Shown here one piece after another: positions 8,259 to 15,557 of a DNA stretch of 47,085 nucleotides. The stretch is from positions 1 to 47,085 of the forward strand of contig CABUOF010000004.1 of NCBI GenBank assembly GCA_902493125.1, given 5' to 3'. Positions within the stretch are counted from its first letter, which is position 1, and every line of letters begins with the position of its first letter. The position numbers were made by a program, and so were the translations under genes. The DNA is from an uncultured Collinsella sp. (GTDB lineage Bacteria; Actinomycetota; Coriobacteriia; Coriobacteriales; Coriobacteriaceae). The notes below the pieces were generated by a model. The model was not told the DNA's origin. It worked only from the letters and a program-made list of their open reading frames with translations, and searched no databases.

Positions 8259-11090
8259 CTACTCCCCCAGCAGCGCTTTCTCGGGCGTGATGGGCAGTGA
8301 GCGAACCTGATGTCCGGTAGCGTGTGCCACGGCCGAGGCAACGGCGGCGAGCGGCGTGTTGATGACGACCTCGCCGATCGATTTGGCACCAAACGGGCCC
8401 GTCGGCTCGTAGCTCGGCTCAAAGGCCACGCGAATGCTGCCGATATCCAGGCGCGCGGGCAGCTTGTAGCTCATAAAGTTCCCGGTGCGCAGGCGGCCGC
8501 GGTCGTCGTGCTCGACGATCTCGTAGAGCGCGTGACCGATGCCCTGGGCAATGCCGCCCTCGGCCTGGACGCGCGCGAGCGCCTCGTTGATCACGGTGCC
8601 GCAGTCCACAGCCGCCGCGTAATCCACCACGGTCACCTTGCCGGTAGCCTTGTGGACCTCGACCTCGGCAATGCCGGCCATAAACGGCGGAGGCGAAACG
8701 GGCAGGCAGGCAGAGGCATGCGAGGTGAGCGCGTCGCCGCCTGCGATGTTCTTGACGCACAGGTTGGCAAAGTCGCGCAGCGTGAGGTAGCGGTTCTGCT
8801 CACGCGCGGCACGCTCGTCGGACAGGCGCACGTACTGACCATCAAAGACCACGTCGGCGGCGTCCACGTCCCACATCTGGGCGGCCTTGGCGCAGACCTT
8901 CTCACGCAGCTCGGTCGCGGCGTTCTTGGCGGCAAGGCCCGTCACGTAGGTACCGGAGCTCGCGTACGAGCCGGCATCGAACGGCGACACGTCGGTGTCC
9001 ACGCCGCGTACCACAATCATTGAACTCTCCACGCCCAGCTCCTCGGCGGCAATCTGCGCCAGGATCGTGTCGACGCCCATGCCGTTATCGGTGGCGCCGG
9101 TGCCAATGGTAATGAAGCCGTCCTCTTCAAGGCGCATGTCGATGCCGGCGATATCCACGTTGGAGATGCCCGAGCCCTGCATGGTAAGCGCGCAGCCCAG
9201 GGCGCGCACGCGGTCGCCCAGGTCCACGGCCAGCGGCTTGTCGCGCCAGCCGATCATGTCCATCGCGCGCAGCAGGCAGCGGTCGAGCGCGCAGGCGTTG
9301 AGTTTCTCGTTGTAGTACTGCGGCATGATCTCGCCCTCGCGCACGATGTTCTTAAGGCGCAGGTCGGCGGGGTCCATGTGCAGCATGTCGGCGAGCTCGT
9401 TGACAGCGCTCTCCACGGCAAACTGGCCCTGGGTGGCACCGTAACCGCGATACGCTCCGCCGCGGTTGGTATTGGTGTAGACGGCGTCCCAGCTAAAGCG
9501 GCTCGCCTTCACGTGGTTGTAGATGGGCAGGCTCTTGTGGCCCGAGAGGCCGATCGTCGTGGTGGCATGCTCGCCATAGGCCCCGGCGTTGGACAGCGTA
9601 TGCAGATCGATGGCCGTGATGGTGCCGTCGTTCATGGCGCCCAGCTTAACGGTCATCTGCATCTGGTGGCGCGAGTTGCCCGCGGTGATGGTCTCCTCGC
9701 GGGTATAGCAGCAGTAGCTCGGACGGCCGGTCTGCTGGGTGACGAACGCCACGAAGATCTCGCAGCAGCCCGTCTGCTTGGAGCCAAAGCCGCCGCCGAT
9801 GCGCGGCTTAATGACCTGCACCTGCGACTGCGGGATATCGAGCGACTGAGCGACCATGCGGCGCACGTGGAAGGGCACCTGCGTGGAGGTGGTCACCGAG
9901 ATACGCCCAAACGCGTCGGTCGTCGCGAAGGCGCGGAAAGTTTCCATGGGCGAGGTCTGCGTGGCCTGGCTGGTGTAGGTGCGGGTGAAGACGATGTCGC
10001 TCTGGGCGAAGGCCTCGTCCAGATCGCCATAATCGCTGGTACCGCTGCACACCAGGTTGCGAGCAACGTCGCCGCCCTGCGGGAACATAAAGGTCACGTC
10101 GCCCTCGGGGTGGACCACGATGTCGTTATCGAGCGCCTGGGTAAAGTCGAGCAGCGGCTCAAGCACCTCATAGTCGACCTTGATGAGCTTGAGCGCCTTG
10201 TCGGCGGCCTCCTCGGTCTCGGCGGCGACGATCGCCACCTCCTCGTTTTGGTAGCGCACCAGGTTCTCGAGGATCAAGCGGTCATAGGGACTCGGCTGCG
10301 GATAGCTCTGGCCGGCGATGGTAAAGCGGCGCTTGGGCACGTCCTCGTAGGTGTAGACGCCCACCACGCCGGGAACCTTCAGGGCGCGCGACGTATCGAT
10401 TGAGCGGATCTTGGCGCGCGCATACGGGCTGCGCTTGAGCTTGACGATGAGTGCGCCGGCGGGCACCAGGTCGCCCGTGTAGACGGGACGTCCCTCGAGC
10501 AGGGCCTTCGAGTCCTTCTTGGGCTGCTTGTGGGTGATCTGCTTGTACGAGACGCCGTCGCAGCTGGTGTCGTTGACCGGCAGCTCGGGCATCTCAAAGC
10601 CCACCTGCACGCCGGACTCGTTAAGGAAGCGCACGATGGCGCGCAGCTGGCTCTCGTAGCCGCTGCAGCGGCAGAGGTTGCCGGCGAGCTGGCGCGAGAG
10701 CTCCTCGCGCGTGGCGACGAGGCTCGGGTCCTCCTTGGCAGCGCGGGCAAGCGCCAGCACGTTCATGATGAGGCCGGGGGCGCAAAAACCGCACTGCTCG
10801 GCACCTTCGGCAGCCATTGCGCGGGCGAGTGCCTCGGACTCGGCCTTGAGGCCCTCAAGCGTGGTGATGGCATGGCCCTCGACGCGCGCGGCGGGAACCG
10901 AGCAGCTCAGCACCGGGTCGCCGTCGAGCCACACCGTGCACAGGCCGCAGTTGGTGGTTTCGCAGGCGCAGCGCACCGACGCGCAACCCTGCTCGCGCAA
11001 AAGCGCAAAGAGCATGGTGTCGGGGGCAATCTGGACCTTGACCTTGCGGCCGTTGAGCGTAAAGGAAAGATCGATGAGTTTGGCAGCCAT
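8259..11090 (-). CDS. Xanthine-dehydrogenase-type molybdenum hydroxylase, fused 2Fe-2S and Mo subunits
   Basis: 943 residues. The N-terminus carries two [2Fe-2S] sites as in xanthine oxidase-family small subunits: C43/C48/C51/C63 (CETTNCGLC...LSC) and C100/C103/C140/C142 (QCGFC, LCRC). From about residue 200 it is a molybdopterin-binding subunit, with GGGFGSKQ, AYRGYGATQGQ and the C-terminal GAKSIGE holding the expected catalytic Glu. Such enzymes hydroxylate purines or other N-heterocycles and pass electrons to an FAD subunit. That partner is encoded immediately upstream, and the two genes overlap (TAATG). The substrate cannot be read from sequence. Fused proteins of this shape include the selenium-dependent molybdenum hydroxylases, and the selenium genes nearby make that plausible but unproven. 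Confidence 0.88.
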   Translation of the reverse strand: MAAKLIDLSFTLNGRKVKVQIAPDTMLFALLREQGCASVRCACETTNCGLCTVWLDGDPVLSCSVPAARVEGHAITTLEGLKAESEALARAMAAEGAEQCGFCAPGLIMNVLALARAAKEDPSLVATREELSRQLAGNLCRCSGYESQLRAIVRFLNESGVQVGFEMPELPVNDTSCDGVSYKQITHKQPKKDSKALLEGRPVYTGDLVPAGALIVKLKRSPYARAKIRSIDTSRALKVPGVVGVYTYEDVPKRRFTIAGQSYPQPSPYDRLILENLVRYQNEEVAIVAAETEEAADKALKLIKVDYEVLEPLLDFTQALDNDIVVHPEGDVTFMFPQGGDVARNLVCSGTSDYGDLDEAFAQSDIVFTRTYTSQATQTSPMETFRAFATTDAFGRISVTTSTQVPFHVRRMVAQSLDIPQSQVQVIKPRIGGGFGSKQTGCCEIFVAFVTQQTGRPSYCCYTREETITAGNSRHQMQMTVKLGAMNDGTITAIDLHTLSNAGAYGEHATTTIGLSGHKSLPIYNHVKASRFSWDAVYTNTNRGGAYRGYGATQGQFAVESAVNELADMLHMDPADLRLKNIVREGEIMPQYYNEKLNACALDRCLLRAMDMIGWRDKPLAVDLGDRVRALGCALTMQGSGISNVDIAGIDMRLEEDGFITIGTGATDNGMGVDTILAQIAAEELGVESSMIVVRGVDTDVSPFDAGSYASSGTYVTGLAAKNAATELREKVCAKAAQMWDVDAADVVFDGQYVRLSDERAAREQNRYLTLRDFANLCVKNIAGGDALTSHASACLPVSPPPFMAGIAEVEVHKATGKVTVVDYAAAVDCGTVINEALARVQAEGGIAQGIGHALYEIVEHDDRGRLRTGNFMSYKLPARLDIGSIRVAFEPSYEPTGPFGAKSIGEVVINTPLAAVASAVAHATGHQVRSLPITPEKALLGE

Positions 11091-11979
11091 TAGCGCACCT
11101 CACTAGAATCGACGCCGGGCACGCGGCGGCAGGAATACTCGTCCGTGGCGAACTTAGGCACTTGCACGGTCTCGAGCTCGCGGGCAAGCGCGGCCGAAAG
11201 CTCGATGCCGGCGGCGCGACGCACAGCCTGCACGGCAAGCGGCGCCGAGATGCGACGGCGGTGCCATAGCTCAGCGCGCGTACGGACGCGGCCAGGGCGC
11301 GTAGCTCGTCCTCGGAAGGCTGCTCGGCGGTAAGGCCGCATGCCTCACCCTGCAGCAGGGTCGCGCGCAGCGGGCGGGCGCCCACGGTGACATGCCAGCT
11401 GTTGTCCCACCAGGCGGCGGTGACGTTGAGCGAGGGGAAGTCGGTCGCGGCCTTGCGCACAGCCTCGTAGCTTGCACGATAGTCGTGCTTAACGACCACG
11501 ATGTGCTCGATCACGTCGCGCACGTAACCCATGTCGACGAACTCGGCGAGCGGCACGCGGCCGGCGCCCGTCAGCTCAACATACGAATCGAGCGCCAAAA
11601 AGGCCGAGAGCACGTCCGAAAAACCAAAGCGGCCGTAGATGCTGCCGCCCACCGTGGCGGTATTGCGCAGCTGCACGCCCACGATGTCGTGGACGGCGAA
11701 CTCAAAGACATTGTTGACAAGCGCGTTGAGCCCAGCATGACGCTCGAGCTGGCGCAGGGTGCACATGGCACCGATGCGAAACTCGGTCTCGGTCTCCTCG
11801 ATCTGATCGAGTCCGCAGGCCGAAAGGTCAATCGCCGTCGCCACGCGACGCGAACCCAGGCGCATCCAGATGCCGCCGCCCACAATCTTGTTGTTGCGGT
11901 TCTTCTGTAAGAGCTCATAGGCTTCGGCCGCGTTTCCAACACGGACGTAGGTACCGAACTTGAGCACGTTCTCCCCCAT
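11090..11979 (-). CDS. FAD-binding subunit of molybdenum hydroxylase (CoxM/XdhB type), apparent frameshift
   Basis: The N-terminus has the FAD-binding fold of the CO-dehydrogenase flavoprotein family: KIVGGGIWMRLG (pyrophosphate loop), later QLRNTATVGGSIYGRFGFSDVL. It would take electrons from the Fe-S clusters of the adjacent Mo subunit and pass them to NAD(P)+ or another acceptor. The frame breaks near 11255-11265, after RALSYGT. Continuation in the -1 frame (RRRISAPLAVQAVRRAAG..., ending SSEVR) reaches a stop that overlaps the start of the next gene, which shows this was the original frame. One base appears to be missing. The full-length product would be about 296 residues, normal for this family. 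Confidence 0.82.
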
Positions 11980-12059
11980 CTCTTCACTTGTCCAGTACTT
12001 TTAAGTGTACCAAACGAGGGGCCGCACACCGTTTTAGGACAAAATCCTCCCACCCATCC

Positions 12060-12132
12060 ATAACTTGCGGTGATATACGGACTGATTAGTCGTTCTGGAA
12101 CGCAAAACAGTCCGTATATCACCGCAAGTTAT
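12060..12132. repeat. Family A inverted repeat, copy 2 (CGGACTG-type arm)
   Basis: Perfect 25-bp arms at 12060-12084 and 12108-12132 (ATAACTTGCGGTGATATACG then GACTG, and complement). The outer ACTTGCGGTG matches the other family A copies, but the inner arm reads CGGACTG/CAGTCCG instead of GTTCCTG/CAGGAAC. It lies between gdhA and the FAD-subunit gene. The remaining 230-bp gap holds only this repeat and the gdhA terminator. Confidence 0.82.
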
Positions 12133-12151
12133 GAGGAGTCCTCCGGGATAG

Positions 12152-12184
12152 AAAAGGCTCCCAGCCAAGATGACTGGAAGCCTT
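12152..12184 (-). terminator. Terminator after gdhA
   Basis: On the minus strand, AAGGCTTCCAG pairs with CTGGGAGCCTT (one mismatch) around a short loop and runs into TTTTCT. It sits 25-58 bp past the gdhA stop. Confidence 0.75.
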
Positions 12185-12209
12185 CCTCGATGCTATGTCG
12201 AGCGAAGAA

Positions 12210-13565
12210 TTAGCAGACGCCCTGAGCGAGCATGGCGTCGGCGACCTTCAGGAAGCCGGCGATGTTGGCGCCCATGACGAAGTTGCCCTCCTCGCCGTAC
12301 TCCTTGGCGGTGTCGTCCACGTTGTGGAACATGCCGCGCATGAGCTGCTCGAGCTTGCCGTCGACCTCCTCGAAGGTCCAGGACAGGTGCTCGGCGTTCT
12401 GGCTCATCTCCAAGCCGGACACGAGCACGCCGCCGGCGTTGGCAGCCTTACCGGGCATAAAGGCGACGCCGTGCTCCTGGAAGTAGGTCGTGGCCTCGAT
12501 GGTCGTGGGCATGTTCGCGCCCTCGCCGACCACCTTGCAGCCGTTGGCGACGAGCGCCTGGGCGTCCTCGAGCAGCAGCGTGTTCTCGCGAGCGCAGGGC
12601 AGCGCGATGTCGCAGGGCAGCTGCCACACGCCGCGGCCGTCACCCTCGTGCCACGTGGCATTGGGCTTCTCGTCGACGTACATGGCGAGCGTAACGCCCT
12701 TGTCGTGGCCGGAGCGCTTCTTGTTGTAGACATGCTCGAGCACGGTGTAGTCGATGCCGTCGGGATCCTCGACCCAGCCATGGGTGTCGGAGCAGGCCAG
12801 CACCTTGCCGCCGAGCTGGGAGACCTTCTGGACCGCGTAGATGGCGACGTTACCGGAGCCGTGAACGACGACGTTCTTGCCCTCGAAGGAGTCGCCGCGG
12901 CTCTTGAGGTACTCGTCCACAAAGTAGGCCAGGCCGTAGCCGGTGGCCTCGGTACGGGCGAGCGAGCCGCCAAAAGAGAGGCCCTTGCCGGTAAGGACGC
13001 CGGTCCACTCATTGGTCAGGCGCTTGTACTGACCGAACAGGTAGGCAACCTCGCGGCCGCCAACGCCCAGGTCCCCGGCGGGAACGTCGGTGTTGGGGCC
13101 GATGTGGCGATAGAGCTCGGTCATGAAGGACTGGCAGAAGTGCATGATCTCGTTGTTGGACTTGCCCTTGGGGTCAAAGTCGGAACCGCCCTTGCCGCCG
13201 CCCATGGGAAGGGTGGTCAGGCTGTTCTTGAGGATCTGCTCCAGGCCCAGGAACTTGAGCATGCCCAGGGTGACCGTCGGGTTAAAGCGCAGACCGCCCT
13301 TGTAGGGTCCAATGGCAGAGTTGAACTCGACGCGGTAACCGCGGTTGACCTGAACCTTGCCCTGGTCGTCGACCCAGGGAACACGGAACATGACGATGCG
13401 CTCGGGCTCGACGAGGCGCTCAAGCAGGGCGGCCTCCTCGTACTCGGGATGGGCGTCGAGCGCCGGCTGGATGGTGCCGAGAATCTCGGTCGCGGCCTGG
13501 ATGAACTCAGGCTGCTCGGGATAGCGGGCCTTGAGCTCGTCGAGAACTTTCTGCGTGTAGCTCAT
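12210..13565 (-). CDS. gdhA: NADP-type glutamate dehydrogenase
   Basis: Interconverts 2-oxoglutarate plus ammonium and glutamate. The 451-residue length fits the small hexameric GdhA class. The substrate-binding segment GGLRFNPTVTLGMLKFLGLEQ, the catalytic-lysine region LPMGGGKGGSDFDPKGKS and the PAGDLGVGGREV motif are present, as is the Rossmann segment VVVHGSGNVAIYAVQK. The start at MSYTQKVLDEL has GGAGG at ideal distance; the upstream in-frame ATG does not. It is monocistronic, with its own terminator. Coenzyme choice (NADP) is inferred from overall resemblance to E. coli-type GdhA. Confidence 0.94.
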   Translation of the reverse strand: MSYTQKVLDELKARYPEQPEFIQAATEILGTIQPALDAHPEYEEAALLERLVEPERIVMFRVPWVDDQGKVQVNRGYRVEFNSAIGPYKGGLRFNPTVTLGMLKFLGLEQILKNSLTTLPMGGGKGGSDFDPKGKSNNEIMHFCQSFMTELYRHIGPNTDVPAGDLGVGGREVAYLFGQYKRLTNEWTGVLTGKGLSFGGSLARTEATGYGLAYFVDEYLKSRGDSFEGKNVVVHGSGNVAIYAVQKVSQLGGKVLACSDTHGWVEDPDGIDYTVLEHVYNKKRSGHDKGVTLAMYVDEKPNATWHEGDGRGVWQLPCDIALPCARENTLLLEDAQALVANGCKVVGEGANMPTTIEATTYFQEHGVAFMPGKAANAGGVLVSGLEMSQNAEHLSWTFEEVDGKLEQLMRGMFHNVDDTAKEYGEEGNFVMGANIAGFLKVADAMLAQGVC

Positions 13566-13780
13566 GCTTCCTCCAATTGATGGAAAAGAAAAGTGTCGTT
13601 CGAGGCGCCCCATGCGCCGCGAGCTTTATCGAGTATGGATAATATCGCACTGTTGCAGCAAAGTTTCGCATAAGCCGACGAGCAGATGTTTCGTTTTGAT
13701 TACGATGCAGGTAGAAGCGTTTTTGAGTGCCCAACGCGCAAATCGCGTGTTTCGAAGCTGTTTCGTCCACATGTTCCAAA

Positions 13781-13813
13781 CCACCACATTGGGGACAGGC
13801 ACCTTTGTGGTGG
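13781..13813. terminator. Stem-loop after the DUF3343 gene
   Basis: CCACCACA at 13781-13788 pairs with TGTGGTGG at 13806-13813, around a loop containing GGGGACAGGCACC. It is 9 bp past the DUF3343 stop. On the minus strand it is followed by TTTGG, a weak T tract. The rest of 13566-13821 should hold the gdhA promoter but shows no clear motif. Confidence 0.5.
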
Positions 13814-13821
13814 TGTGGTGG

Positions 13822-14217
13822 CTAGAGGACGAGCTGATGGTAGTCGGCAGGGGCTATGCGGCCCTCGGTGGCGGCTCGGAAGGCGGCGAGCGCATCGCCC
13901 GAGAATGGCATGGCCCAGCACAGCCCGCAGCCTGCGGTAATGGAGCCGGGCAGTGGCATGATGCGCCCGGGCACACCGGCGGCAAGACACAGCTGTTCGC
14001 ATTCCATCACATCGAAGGTGCTATCGAACGACACGATAATCTTGCGCTCGTGGTCGAGGGCATCACCGGATGGGCCTTCGCGGTGTGCCTCACGATACGC
14101 CGCGGCGGCCGCTTCCTCTTCCGCAGTATGTCCACAGCCACCGCAGCCGCAGGTACAGGGCTCGGAACCATCGCAAGTGCAAGGCTCTCCCGTGTCGGGA
14201 CAAATATCGTGAGACAT
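13822..14217 (-). CDS. DUF3343 protein with Cys-rich N-terminal extension (putative Se/S carrier)
   Basis: 131 residues. The C-terminal part (about 58-131) is the DUF3343 domain: a small alpha/beta fold with FDSTFDVMECEQLCLAAGVPGRIMPLP followed by the conserved TAGCGLC. This family is commonly found with selenium genes and is thought, without firm proof, to carry selenium or sulfur. The N-terminus is unusual: seven Cys in the first 28 residues (6, 13, 15, 21, 23, 25, 28; EPCTC and CGCGGCGH), a possible metal or chalcogen site. The start is supported by GGAG seven bases upstream. It follows mobA after 15 bp and is probably co-transcribed. The other DUF3343 gene here (41518) lacks the extension. 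Confidence 0.85.
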   Translation of the reverse strand: MSHDICPDTGEPCTCDGSEPCTCGCGGCGHTAEEEAAAAAYREAHREGPSGDALDHERKIIVSFDSTFDVMECEQLCLAAGVPGRIMPLPGSITAGCGLCWAMPFSGDALAAFRAATEGRIAPADYHQLVL

Positions 14218-14232
14218 GGCAACTCCAATCGT

Positions 14233-14865
14233 CTAGGCGAGTAACTCGGCCGCCGCAAACTCCTCGGGCGTATTGACGTTTTCGAAGCAGAGCGTCGAGC
14301 CCGCGGCCTTAACAATCTGCGGCTCATCCATATAACCGGCCTGAACGCGATTGATCAGGCAGCGAATGCGCTGGCGGTCGCAGGCAAGCAGCTCATGGGC
14401 AATCGGCGCACACGCGTCACGGCGCCAGACGGCGCAAAGCGGCTCAATCCCTTGCTCCTCGCGTGGCACGCACACGTCGATCGCCTCGGCCTCAAAACGA
14501 TCGGCAAGCGCGCCGATGAGTTCCGGCGAGACAAACGGCATATCGCAGGCGACGATCGCCACGAGCGGCAATCGGGCCGCAGCCAACGAGCTCGCGATGC
14601 CGCGCATGGCACCCGCCGACCCCTCAAGGTCCGGCACTATTCGCGGCACCAGGCCGCCAAACGCGTGCTCCTCAAGATAGGCAAGCTCGCTGGGACGCGA
14701 AGTCGTCACGACCAACTCGCCGGCAACTGGCGCCAGCCGACCCAGCACGCGCTCGATGAGCGGTTCGCCGCAAAACGTCATGCGCGCCTTATCGCGGCCC
14801 ATGCGTGAGGACAGCCCGCCCGCTTGGACGACGCAAGAAAGATCGACCCGTCTTACGGTAGTCAT
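14233..14865 (-). CDS. mobA: Molybdenum cofactor guanylyltransferase MobA
   Basis: Transfers GMP from GTP to molybdopterin to make the MGD cofactor that DMSO-reductase-family enzymes such as FdhF require. 210 residues. The nucleotidyltransferase signature VVQAGGLSSRMGRDKARM is near the N-terminus, followed by ACDMPFVSPELI (metal-binding Asp) and EPLCAVWRRD. The start at 14865 has GGAGG upstream; the open frame continues further up through the tRNA-Sec gene and is not coding there. Its place between tRNA-Sec and DUF3343 links it to maturation of the selenocysteine formate dehydrogenase at 33.9-36.1 kb. Confidence 0.92.
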   Translation of the reverse strand: MTTVRRVDLSCVVQAGGLSSRMGRDKARMTFCGEPLIERVLGRLAPVAGELVVTTSRPSELAYLEEHAFGGLVPRIVPDLEGSAGAMRGIASSLAAARLPLVAIVACDMPFVSPELIGALADRFEAEAIDVCVPREEQGIEPLCAVWRRDACAPIAHELLACDRQRIRCLINRVQAGYMDEPQIVKAAGSTLCFENVNTPEEFAAAELLA

Positions 14866-15020
14866 ACGGCAAAACACCTCCATCGGCATGCTCGAAACCC
14901 GACACACGAAGCCAGATACCGTCGCCGATAAAGCGGGCGGCACGGCAAACCCACGCAAAAACAAAACAGCGCCTTTGCGGCACGCAGCAAGACCGCGAGC
15001 ACAAAAGCGCTGGTAGCGTA

Positions 15021-15117
15021 TGGCGGGAACGTATGTGAATCGAACACATCCAAGACGTTTTGCACGCCTCGCAACGGTTTTGAGGACCGCGGAGCCCACC
15101 GGAGCCCATCCGTTCCC
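15021..15117 (-). tRNA. selC: tRNA-Sec (anticodon UCA)
   Basis: 97 bases with encoded GCCA end. Acceptor GGGAACG pairs with CGTTCCC; the D-arm is GGGCTCCGGTGGGCTCC; the anticodon arm is CGGT-CCTCAAA-ACCG with anticodon TCA; a long variable arm is followed by T-arm ATGTG-TTCGATT-CACAT. The extended acceptor/T stack, very long variable arm and UCA anticodon identify the UGA-reading selenocysteine tRNA. It lies between selB and mobA, with two hairpin repeats separating it from selB. Confidence 0.97.
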
Positions 15118-15149
15118 AAGTGCGCCGGTATTTTACCAAACTAGCAGGG

Positions 15150-15254
15150 TAGTCTTTTTGGGACGGGGCTTTTTTAGCTGCCCCATCCGGAGCCCTCAAA
15201 GCTTAAGACATGTTTGAGATGGGCAGCTAAAAAAGCCCCGTCCCAAAAAGACTA
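15150..15254. repeat. Family B inverted repeat, copy 1
   Basis: Perfect 34-bp arms at 15150-15183 and 15221-15254, containing TTTTTGGGACGGGGC and TTTTTTAGCTGCCC. The loop has a weaker TCAAA/TTTGA pairing. It sits 33 bp from the 5' end of tRNA-Sec. A diverged copy is at 38268-38336. Confidence 0.88.
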
Positions 15255-15268
15255 ACCCGGTGTCGTGA

Positions 15269-15425
15269 CACGAAAACGGGCTATCTACTACGTTTGACTG
15301 GCATGGGTCGACCATACCCGCGTTTTTAGAAAATCGCCAAGCCGTCTACCTGCGGTTTTAATTTCGCGAATTTCGGAATGGTTGAGGGTAGTCGACTAAA
15401 CGTAGTAGACAGGCCCTTTTCGTGG
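15269..15425. repeat. Family C composite palindrome, copy 1
   Basis: About 157 bp. Outer arms with ACGAAAACGGGC and TCTACTACGTTT pair with their imperfect complements at the other end. A second inner pair is GGTCGACCATA with the opposite side's GGTTGAGGG. The centre AAGCCGTCTACCTGCGGTTT (15339-15358) is nearly identical, as reverse complement, to 38158-38177. Its length matches copy 2 (158 bp). Confidence 0.82.
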
Positions 15426-15449
15426 CGACCGGCCCGATTCAAGGCTCAA

Positions 15450-15473
15450 GATGGCCAGCTTCGGCTGGCCATC
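15450..15473. repeat. Small hairpin with TTCG tetraloop
   Basis: GATGGCCAGC-TTCG-GCTGGCCATC, a perfect 10-bp stem capped by C(TTCG)G when read on the plus strand. The matching place in the second composite element (38043-38075) keeps GGCCA and CCGAA but the stem has decayed. Confidence 0.7.
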
Positions 15474-15478
15474 CTCAA

Positions 15479-15545
15479 AGTTGCGGTGGAATAGTTCCTG
15501 GAAGAGGCATCTAAACCGGAAAACAGGAACTATTTCACCGCAACT
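15479..15545. repeat. Family A inverted repeat, copy 3
   Basis: 22-bp arms at 15479-15500 and 15524-15545 (AGTTGCGGTGGAATAGTTCC then TG, with one G-T pair) around a loop ending in CCGGAAAA. It begins 13 bp past the selB stop. Confidence 0.85.
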
Positions 15546-15557
15546 GATAAGGGTGGC

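Larger units (their letters stand above)
15118..15557. other. 440-bp intergenic block filled by a composite inverted-repeat element
   Basis: No gene. From left to right it holds family B (15150-15254), family C (15269-15425), a small C(TTCG)G-capped hairpin (15450-15473) and family A (15479-15545). Read as reverse complement, the whole series aligns with 37970-38402, including the spacers between the repeats. Confidence 0.8.

Noticed and set aside
14866..15099. Longer MobA N-terminus
   Set aside because: The upstream frame runs through tRNA-Sec and lacks similarity; ATG at 14865 has a good ribosome binding site.
15150..15254. Family B hairpin as an ordinary terminator for selB
   Set aside because: It lies 300 bp past selB, the T runs are inside the arms, not after the stem, and a diverged copy exists at an unrelated site.
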